7,489 bases of DNA from Gammaproteobacteria bacterium (GTDB lineage Bacteria > Pseudomonadota > Gammaproteobacteria > UBA1113). Every line of letters begins with the position of its first letter. Position 1 is the stretch's first letter. The DNA lies in the NCBI GenBank assembly GCA_019752835.1, contig JAIELR010000181.1, positions 1-7,489 on the forward strand, read 5' to 3'. Below the pieces are notes generated by a model that saw nothing but the letters and a program-made list of their open reading frames with translations, made no database searches and was not told the origin of the DNA. Positions 1-4,181 of the stretch are shown here, in pieces. The translations under genes and the position numbers were made by a program.

Positions 1-158
1 TTCAGCAGCAGTATGTAGAAACCATGCGAAGCATTGACTTACATACAGGAATTGCTACAGAAGTACGTGAAGTACTTGAGTTGATCGAAAACACTATACA
101 AGACCTGCTTCGGAATCAACGTGTATTAGAAAAAGCCATTCAGACAACTGAATCATAG
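1..158 (+). CDS. C-terminal end of an unrecognised, coiled-coil-like protein (partial)
   Basis: The frame that starts at base 3 is open from the window edge to a TAG at 156-158 and gives 51 residues, from QQQYVETMRSIDLHTG to EKAIQTTES. Residues 20-47 (for example VREVLELIENTIQDLL) show hydrophobic residues spaced every three to four positions, as in an amphipathic helix or coiled coil. There is no membrane segment and no cysteine. An internal ATG at 24 has no Shine-Dalgarno site before it, so the gene most likely begins outside the window. Its stop codon lies within the ribosome binding site of the next gene, 9 bases away, which suggests a shared transcript. I do not recognise the family. Structural or secretion-apparatus proteins often end in such helices, but that is only a guess. 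Confidence 0.72.
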   Translation, partial: QQQYVETMRSIDLHTGIATEVREVLELIENTIQDLLRNQRVLEKAIQTTES

Positions 159-167
159 GGGTAATTT

Positions 168-395
168 ATGACGGAAAGTTTTTTAGCTGAACATTATGTA
201 CAACAGAAAGAATATGCCACGTTTATTCATGACAAACGCGCTGAATTTCCTGATCTGCTTGAAAGGGTAAAACTCAAAACTCCTTGGCACATCATTGAGG
301 AAATATGTGCCGGAAACTACGAAAATCTTGATGAAAAAATCGAATCATCATTGGCCTACGATACTACAAAGATTATGGGCGCGAAACTATGGTGA
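168..395 (+). CDS. Small orphan protein of 75 residues, function unknown
   Basis: The ATG at 168 is preceded by AGGGG at 157-161 with a 6-base spacer. That site overlaps the stop codon of the upstream gene, so translation is probably coupled. The product is soluble-looking and charged, with no signal peptide or membrane segment. It is predicted mostly helical by eye: residues 1-35 are rich in E, K and aromatic residues (HYVQQKEYATFIHDKRAEF), followed by TPWHIIEEICAGNYENLDEKI. There is one cysteine, and the C-terminus is Trp. I recognise no domain. The tight spacing on both sides (28 bases to the barrel gene) and the good ribosome binding site support it as a real gene. It might be a chaperone or partner of a neighbour, but nothing in the sequence shows that. 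Confidence 0.72.
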   Translation: MTESFLAEHYVQQKEYATFIHDKRAEFPDLLERVKLKTPWHIIEEICAGNYENLDEKIESSLAYDTTKIMGAKLW

Positions 396-423
396 CCATA
401 TATTTACTCACAGGAGTAACTCA

Positions 424-1167
424 ATGAAAAGAATCTTATTAAGTTTAACGTTAAGTATGACTTTTGGGGCTGTATCAGCACAGGCTGGCGACTTATCGTC
501 TAATAGCCCTGGCGTTTATATTGGAGTAACAGCAATACAAGGGAAATTAGCGGTAGATAATTTCACACAATACACCGCAAGAGAAACTGTCAATAAAGCT
601 GCCTATCCTATCAATAATACGTTGACTCACAATACGACGCACGGTGGCGGACTTAGTGTGGGTTATCAGGACTGCGATATCCGTAACAGTGTATTGCGTT
701 CGCTTCAGGTAAAACGCATCAGCTACGGTCTAGAGGTGGATAAAACCACGAGCAATATCCAAGGCAATGTAGATTATATGCGTAATCTCGCCACACTCCA
801 TGCCAACTACGACAGTAATGCTTTATTCGCTACTGCCAAGGTTAATGTGTTTCAGATGTGGCACTTCTCACCCTATCTTGAAGCGGGTGTTGGTTTTATG
901 CGTCAATCATTAAATAACTACCAAGCGGACTATGACACCGGCGCGGTGACAATCCCGAATGCGACGAATAATGGAGTGGCGTATCAAGCAGGTTTGGGAT
1001 TGGATGTATTGATAACGCAGCACATTGACGCATCTGTCGGCTATCGATATATCCACGCGAAACCTCTCGTTTTATCCAATCAAACGAGTGTGGAAACGTT
1101 AGAAAATTCCCCAAGCGTTAACACAGATCAGAGTCAGTGGCTTGCGTCCCTTGCTTATATATTTTAA
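424..1167 (+). CDS. Outer-membrane beta-barrel protein (OmpA-like / porin-family fold)
   Basis: This is a 247-residue outer-membrane protein. The start at 424 is chosen because AGGAG at 412-416 lies 7 bases upstream and because it begins a classic Sec signal peptide (MKRILLSLTLSMTFGAVSAQA, cleavage likely after Ala21). The reading frame extends back to 295, but that would overlap the previous gene and bury the signal. The mature part has alternating beta-strands typical of eight-stranded barrels: PGVYIGVTAIQG near the N-terminus, SPYLEAGVGF at about 159-168, GLGLDVLITQHIDASVGYRYI at about 192-212, and a last strand QWLASLAYIF ending in Phe, the usual BAM recognition signal. The YLEAGVGF and VGYRYI motifs match the outer-membrane beta-barrel (PF13505-like) family. 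No OmpA peptidoglycan-binding domain follows, so it is a bare barrel. One mature cysteine (in YQDCDI) is unusual for such a protein. Its role could be surface structure, adhesion or a small pore; the sequence does not say which. Confidence 0.88.
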   Translation: MKRILLSLTLSMTFGAVSAQAGDLSSNSPGVYIGVTAIQGKLAVDNFTQYTARETVNKAAYPINNTLTHNTTHGGGLSVGYQDCDIRNSVLRSLQVKRISYGLEVDKTTSNIQGNVDYMRNLATLHANYDSNALFATAKVNVFQMWHFSPYLEAGVGFMRQSLNNYQADYDTGAVTIPNATNNGVAYQAGLGLDVLITQHIDASVGYRYIHAKPLVLSNQTSVETLENSPSVNTDQSQWLASLAYIF

Positions 1168-1198
1168 TGAAATTCTAGAAAACACCGGAGAATACACT

Positions 1199-2173
1199 AT
1201 GAAAACCTATCGTCATGTCGTCTTGTCGTTAATGCTGGTAAGCTCTACCGCAACGTTCGCAGATGTCAATTTGTCAGTCGCTTTTACAGGTCAGTATACG
1301 GGCAATAGCCAATGCGTTCAGACACGGTACATTGGTGTTCATTACGATCCCGCACCTGCCCCTTTCAGTATCGTGGTCAAAAACACTAACGTACAACATT
1401 CGATTATTATTCGTGCGTTAACCTTTAATGGTCACCCAGCAAGTGATGGATATGCCGGCTTACCCGATGTGTCAGTGGATGCCAACACCCCTGCCGAACA
1501 ACAACGCTTATTACAGTCATGCAATGGTAAGCAATTGGCACCTGCCGGACAAATGGGTGATAGCTGCACTATACCGCTCTTGTATCACTATCCTGATTAC
1601 AACACCCCTACGCTTACCAATAACACCTTGAATGTGACAGCCATTTCCAACGTCGGTGTGCCTGGTCTAAAACCCAGCTCCAACATGTTGAACCTTAATA
1701 TGGGTGGTGGAACGACAGGAAGCGATTTTTCGGTGACATTGTCGAATGTCGATGCGAATCAGACTGATTATGGCTCTAGCCTTCCACAGAGTACAGCACT
1801 TCACACAGGCGATATTGATGTGTTGTATTATAAAGGATTGCCTAGCTTGCCAGCGACCTTCGCTTACTCGATTAAAAATTTGAGCAACCAACCAAAAACG
1901 GTCGGTACACGCTGTCTATATTCTGTGATAGGCGGTGGTACGCAGTTACCCACGACTATTGCTAATGTCAGCCAGTGCGACACTATAACCCTTGCACCTG
2001 GTAAAACATGTCAAAGCGTAATCTCGGTGATGCCACCGAATGCTAACCTACCTGGCAGTTCTACGGGAAGTGGCTTATTTTTAATGCTGTCAGTTATTGA
2101 TAATGCATCACCTATTGCAGCACCAGCGGACAGAACGATGCCCCGCATGCTGTTTATGGGTTCTGGACGATAA
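1199..2173 (+). CDS. Secreted protein with two Ig-like (ASH/choice-of-anchor type) domains
   Basis: This 324-residue exported protein starts at the ATG at 1199, with GGAG at 1187-1190 and an 8-base spacer. The frame runs back to 1142, but that start would overlap the barrel gene. The signal peptide MKTYRHVVLSLMLVSSTATFA is probably cleaved after Ala21. The mature part appears to contain two related beta-sandwich domains. Domain 1 (about 50-155) has FSIVVKNTNVQHSII, then C108, the turn LAPAG and C123 in SCTIPL. Domain 2 (about 215-305) has FAYSIKNLSNQPKTV, then C260, LAPG and C271. The pattern F-x3-[VI]-K-N ... C ... L-A-P-x-G ... C resembles the LxPGxSC signature of ASH-like Ig domains in bacterial surface proteins. 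There are six cysteines (39, 108, 123, 239, 260, 271), so periplasmic disulfides are plausible. The linker (about 155-200) is rich in N, G, S and T. There is no membrane anchor or lipobox. It follows the barrel gene by 31 bases and may be its partner, which is inference. I cannot name a specific family. Confidence 0.82.
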   Translation: MKTYRHVVLSLMLVSSTATFADVNLSVAFTGQYTGNSQCVQTRYIGVHYDPAPAPFSIVVKNTNVQHSIIIRALTFNGHPASDGYAGLPDVSVDANTPAEQQRLLQSCNGKQLAPAGQMGDSCTIPLLYHYPDYNTPTLTNNTLNVTAISNVGVPGLKPSSNMLNLNMGGGTTGSDFSVTLSNVDANQTDYGSSLPQSTALHTGDIDVLYYKGLPSLPATFAYSIKNLSNQPKTVGTRCLYSVIGGGTQLPTTIANVSQCDTITLAPGKTCQSVISVMPPNANLPGSSTGSGLFLMLSVIDNASPIAAPADRTMPRMLFMGSGR

Positions 2174-2183
2174 GGAGCAAATC

Positions 2184-2453
2184 ATGATAAAGCAAAAATC
2201 CTGTATGCGAGATAGCACCTATATTGCGGCTAGGTTACGAAGAAGTAGACAAGTGGCAGGTTTTAAAAGTGCAATAACATTCGCCCTTCACCATGGGCTA
2301 TCTGTTTCAACTTATCGATATCATGAAAGTGGTCGTTGTATTCTGGAAGATGACGCATTAGCAAATTATGCGCATTTGCTCAATGTGTCCTTAGAGTGGT
2401 TGATTACCGGAGATAAAGAACAGAATAATACTATTTCATCGCTAGTCTACTAA
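2184..2453 (+). CDS. Small XRE-family HTH regulator, phage-repressor-type DNA-binding domain only
   Basis: This is an 89-residue DNA-binding protein. The ATG at 2184 has a strong AAGGAG at 2172-2177 with a 6-base spacer, and that site overlaps the TAA of the previous gene, so the two are probably coupled. A second Met at residue 8 is less well placed. Residues 10-77 match a Cro/CI-type helix-turn-helix: helix 1 YIAARLRRSRQVAGF, the helix 2-3 region SAITFALHHGLSVSTYRYHESGR, and a closing LNVSLEWLITGD. The order 'RLRRSRQVAGF-SA-FA-HG-STYR-HE-GR ... A-YA-LNVS-EWL-TG' is the N-terminal domain seen in many prophage repressors that carry a C-terminal S24/LexA-like peptidase. Here the protein stops 12 residues after WLITGD and has no peptidase domain, so induction by RecA-type self-cleavage is not expected. 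It probably binds DNA as a dimer and may control its own operon. Its target site was not identified. Confidence 0.87.
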   Translation: MIKQKSCMRDSTYIAARLRRSRQVAGFKSAITFALHHGLSVSTYRYHESGRCILEDDALANYAHLLNVSLEWLITGDKEQNNTISSLVY

Positions 2454-2461
2454 CAGTAAAG

Positions 2462-2494
2462 TATATATAAGAGAATTAGAAAAAATATGTTACT
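2462..2494 (+). promoter_or_regulatory. Candidate weak promoter / regulatory site in AT-rich gap
   Basis: The 77-base gap between the HTH gene and the 195-residue gene is strongly AT-rich. It holds a TATAAG hexamer at 2466-2471 (five of six bases match the -10 consensus), but I see no convincing -35 box 16-18 bases upstream. AGTAA at 2455-2459 and TTACT at 2490-2494 form a short interrupted inverted repeat around it, which could be an operator or only chance in AT-rich DNA. The larger gap compared with the genes upstream, plus the change in composition, is the main reason to suspect a separate transcription start here. Confidence 0.22.
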
Positions 2495-2534
2495 CATTAA
2501 ATTTATAGAGGATAGGAAACACAAAGCAGCATGA
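2487..2534 (+). CDS. Possible 15-residue leader ORF overlapping the next start codon
   Basis: An ATG at 2487 opens a short frame (MLLIKFIEDRKHKAA) whose TGA at 2532-2534 overlaps the ATG of the 195-residue gene in an ATGA arrangement. The downstream gene has only a poorly spaced AGGA (2514-2517, 13 bases before its start), so re-initiation after this mini-frame would explain how it is translated. The mini-frame itself has only a weak purine-rich stretch upstream (GAGAATTAGA, 2471-2480). The peptide resembles no family I know. In AT-rich DNA a 15-codon frame can arise by chance, so confidence is low. Confidence 0.25.
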   Translation: MLLIKFIEDRKHKAA

Positions 2535-3118
2535 ATCCTTATGCAACGGTCAGTTCTTTAAATTATCAAATAGAAACCCTCAATAATTTATTGGAAGTAA
2601 AAGTTGGAGATGTCGGATATTGCTATTTATATTCAATAAATATTTCTCCAAGAAAAAATTTATATCAACTACAACAAGTAATTAATCGCACAGGCGCTAT
2701 AGAAGATTTTTTTGGCACAGGAGATATGACGGGCGGCAAGCTATCCTACTGTATAAATGCATTTATAAAAGGATACAAACAAGCGAAAATCATAGCAAAG
2801 GAAAATGGCATTTTTAAGTCCATCGCTCCTGTCCATATATGCAATGGGTCTGATTACAAAATAAATAAAAATCTTTTAATTCTTCTAGGGCATCTTATTA
2901 TGGATACTGCTGGACATAAAGGCGTGTTACTAGAAACAGACGAGAAAAATGCAACTGTTATTCATATTAGCCAACCTCATAAAAATTTATCTCTAGGAAC
3001 TTTACCTATTTCAGCTATTTCGAAAGTGCCAGGATACGATTATGAGTGGAGAAAGCCGATAATTGATGTTGGAATGCTTATTAAAGAGCTAGAAAATCTA
3101 GATCTCACAGGACTTTAA
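2531..3118 (+). CDS. Cytoplasmic orphan protein of 195 residues, function unknown
   Basis: This gene encodes 195 residues with no signal peptide or membrane helix, so it is probably cytoplasmic or exported by a route other than Sec. The fold looks mixed alpha/beta: an N-terminal helix (NYQIETLNNLLEV), a strand-like GDVGYCYLYSINIS, a Gly-rich turn FFGTGDMTGG followed by a helix from KLSYCINAFIKGYKQAKII, and later the strands GHKGVLLET and ATVIHIS. Three cysteines (31, 74, 104) and His129 in a GHxGVLLE context recall the spacing of some cysteine-peptidase folds, but I cannot place the gene in any such family. The start at 2531 overlaps the stop of a possible leader frame and has a poorly placed Shine-Dalgarno site (AGGA 2514-2517). 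Composition is more AT-rich than the genes before it: by hand count 2641-2700 is 18/60 GC, against 29/60 for 1501-1560. That may indicate a separate origin. It lies 25 bases before the Cys-rich secreted protein gene. Confidence 0.75.
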   Translation: MNPYATVSSLNYQIETLNNLLEVKVGDVGYCYLYSINISPRKNLYQLQQVINRTGAIEDFFGTGDMTGGKLSYCINAFIKGYKQAKIIAKENGIFKSIAPVHICNGSDYKINKNLLILLGHLIMDTAGHKGVLLETDEKNATVIHISQPHKNLSLGTLPISAISKVPGYDYEWRKPIIDVGMLIKELENLDLTGL

Positions 3119-3143
3119 TGAATAGAATCAAAGAGTGACGGAT

Positions 3144-3470
3144 ATGAAAAAAAATGCACAAAAAATATTAATAATGATAGGACTAATAATGGGATTAATA
3201 ACTAGTAATATGTTTGCTAATGATGCCCCAAGATCAGATCCACACACTCACAAGCATACGCAACAATTGCGTCCACAAGACCCCGGTTGCCCTGGGCCTG
3301 CTTGTCCCGATCAGACAGGCGGTAATGTGCCGATAAAAGACTTCCATGACGAACAACAAACATCGGTAAAAGAGCAAGTTTCAAAAGAGCCTTGCTGCCC
3401 TGGTTATTGTTGTCCGGATATGGCAGGCGGTCCGGTATCTATACCGAGCCAACAAACGGCTAGTGCTTAA
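3144..3470 (+). CDS. Small secreted Cys/His-rich protein with duplicated CPGxxCPD motif
   Basis: This gene encodes a 108-residue exported protein. The ATG at 3144 is preferred over an in-frame GTG at 3135, because AAAGAG at 3130-3135 sits 8 bases before the ATG and would overlap the GTG itself. The signal peptide has a Lys-rich start (MKKNAQK), a hydrophobic core (ILIMIGLIMGLI) and a likely cleavage site after Ala25 (NMFA/ND). The mature chain of about 83 residues has a His cluster HTHKH at 34-38 and two copies of a motif: DPGCPGPACPDQTGGNVPI (46-64) and EPCCPGYCCPDMAGGPVSI (82-100). They are exactly 36 residues apart and share P-x-C-P-G-x-x-C-P-D-x-x-G-G-x-V-x-I. The second copy has two extra cysteines, giving CC and CC pairs. 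There is no lipobox. The Cys/Pro/Gly repeat with a His cluster would suit metal binding or disulfide cross-linking in the periplasm or at the surface, which is inference. I recognise no named family. Confidence 0.8.
   Translation: MKKNAQKILIMIGLIMGLITSNMFANDAPRSDPHTHKHTQQLRPQDPGCPGPACPDQTGGNVPIKDFHDEQQTSVKEQVSKEPCCPGYCCPDMAGGPVSIPSQQTASA
3279..3335 (+). repeat. Repeat unit 1 of CPGxxCPD motif (protein-level)
   Basis: Encodes residues 46-64 of the Cys-rich secreted protein, DPGCPGPACPDQTGGNVPI. The two motif cysteines are Cys49 and Cys54. The unit recurs 108 bases downstream with the key residues kept but most third codon positions changed, so it is an old duplication kept for its protein sequence rather than a recent DNA repeat. 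Confidence 0.75.
3387..3443 (+). repeat. Repeat unit 2 of CPGxxCPD motif (protein-level)
   Basis: Encodes residues 82-100, EPCCPGYCCPDMAGGPVSI. Cys85 and Cys90 align with Cys49 and Cys54 of unit 1. Cys84 and Cys89 are extra here, where unit 1 has Gly48 and Ala53, so this copy has four cysteines in seven residues. Confidence 0.75.
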
Positions 3471-3523
3471 CACTCATAAGTTAGGTAGTTAGTTACTAAA
3501 ACATAAAAATAAAGAGGTAAAAC

Positions 3524-4018
3524 ATGAAACAAGTGATATTGGGTTGCGTTACTAGTGTTATCCTAACACTAATTATAGTTTTTGGGATTGGTCGCATTGT
3601 AGGACATAATAAGCAAGCAGACCTTATCGAATCACAGGTCGATCAAAAAATGTTATGGATGATTAACATTAACACAGCAATGAATGGTGTGCGCAATGTA
3701 AATTTATCGATTCGTCAGCAATGCGCAAACGGCAAAACTCCAAGTGCTCTTCAACAAAATATATTGCGCAGCCATGCGCGTGAAGCGTTAATTGGTGCTT
3801 CGTCAGGCTCAGGCATTATTTTTGACGGTAATACGTTAAATGATATCAGAGCGTTCATACAATTTGACATAAATGTTGAAGACGTTTGCGCGCTTCCTGT
3901 AAAATCAGATGACGCAGCTTGGCGTGACCTTGCAAGTAAAGTTAATAAGGATATGGATGCGAGTATTGGGACTGATAAAGCTAATATCGCTAAATTACAT
4001 GGCGTAACCATTTCTTAG
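3524..4018 (+). CDS. Single-pass membrane-anchored protein of 164 residues, function unknown
   Basis: The ATG at 3524 follows AAAGAGG at 3511-3517 with a 6-base spacer, a good ribosome binding site. Residues 3-27 (VILGCVTSVILTLIIVFGIGRIVG) form one hydrophobic helix near the N-terminus. It is followed by basic residues but no clear cleavage site, so it is more likely an anchor than a cleaved signal. The rest, about 135 residues, would face the periplasm. It has a helix-rich part (QADLIESQVDQKMLWMININTAM), a Gly/Ser stretch GASSGSG at 91-97 and a hydrophilic C-terminus. Cys67 and Cys122 could form a disulfide. I recognise no family. It is the last gene of the plus-strand block, 53 bases after the Cys-rich protein gene, and a hairpin lies 22 bases past its stop. 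Another exported product next to the Cys-rich one suggests an envelope function, but that rests on position alone. Confidence 0.78.
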   Translation: MKQVILGCVTSVILTLIIVFGIGRIVGHNKQADLIESQVDQKMLWMININTAMNGVRNVNLSIRQQCANGKTPSALQQNILRSHAREALIGASSGSGIIFDGNTLNDIRAFIQFDINVEDVCALPVKSDDAAWRDLASKVNKDMDASIGTDKANIAKLHGVTIS

Positions 4019-4039
4019 TTTGGTAATTACATGTTAGAT

Positions 4040-4072
4040 AACCCTCGCACGTATTCTAGTGTGTGAGGGTTT
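4040..4072 (+). terminator. Hairpin, probable terminator between convergent genes
   Basis: An 11-base stem (4040-4050 AACCCTCGCAC pairing with 4061-4071 GTGTGAGGGTT, one G-U pair) encloses a 10-base loop. It lies 22 bases after the stop of the 164-residue gene and before the converging RND gene. The T tract after the stem is short (TTTAA), so it is a weak example of an intrinsic terminator on the plus strand. On the minus strand there is no T tract, so two-way action is doubtful. The rest of the 163-base gap (4073-4181) shows nothing else I can support. Confidence 0.6.
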
Positions 4073-4181
4073 AATGCGGAGATTGAAAAAGCCTAATGAG
4101 TACAAACCAGAATAATGTTTTCCCGCAATTATAAAACCGTCTCGTTCTTCGCATATATAGATAATTAACCGCTACTAAGCT

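Noticed and set aside
295..423. N-terminal extension of the beta-barrel protein back to an ATG at 295
   Set aside because: It would overlap the 75-residue gene by about 100 bases and place a hydrophilic stretch before a clear signal peptide. The ATG at 424 has AGGAG 7 bases upstream.
1142..1198. N-terminal extension of the Ig-like secreted protein back to 1142
   Set aside because: It overlaps the end of the barrel gene and would precede the signal peptide. The ATG at 1199 has GGAG 8 bases upstream.
1667..1891. Minus-strand open frame inside the Ig-like protein gene
   Set aside because: It is a shadow of a convincing signal-peptide-bearing gene and has no domain.
2097..2183. N-terminal extension of the HTH protein back to 2097
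   Set aside because: It overlaps the previous gene, adds no HTH residues and lacks a ribosome binding site, while the ATG at 2184 has AAGGAG.
3524..3550. Lipoprotein signal (ILGC at residues 5-8) in the 164-residue protein
   Set aside because: Only seven residues precede the cysteine, and the hydrophobic stretch lies after it, so this is not a usable lipobox.
4099..4135. Possible second hairpin (GTTTT ... AAAAC) before the permease stop
   Set aside because: It has a five-base AT-rich stem with a large loop and no T tract, which is no better than chance.
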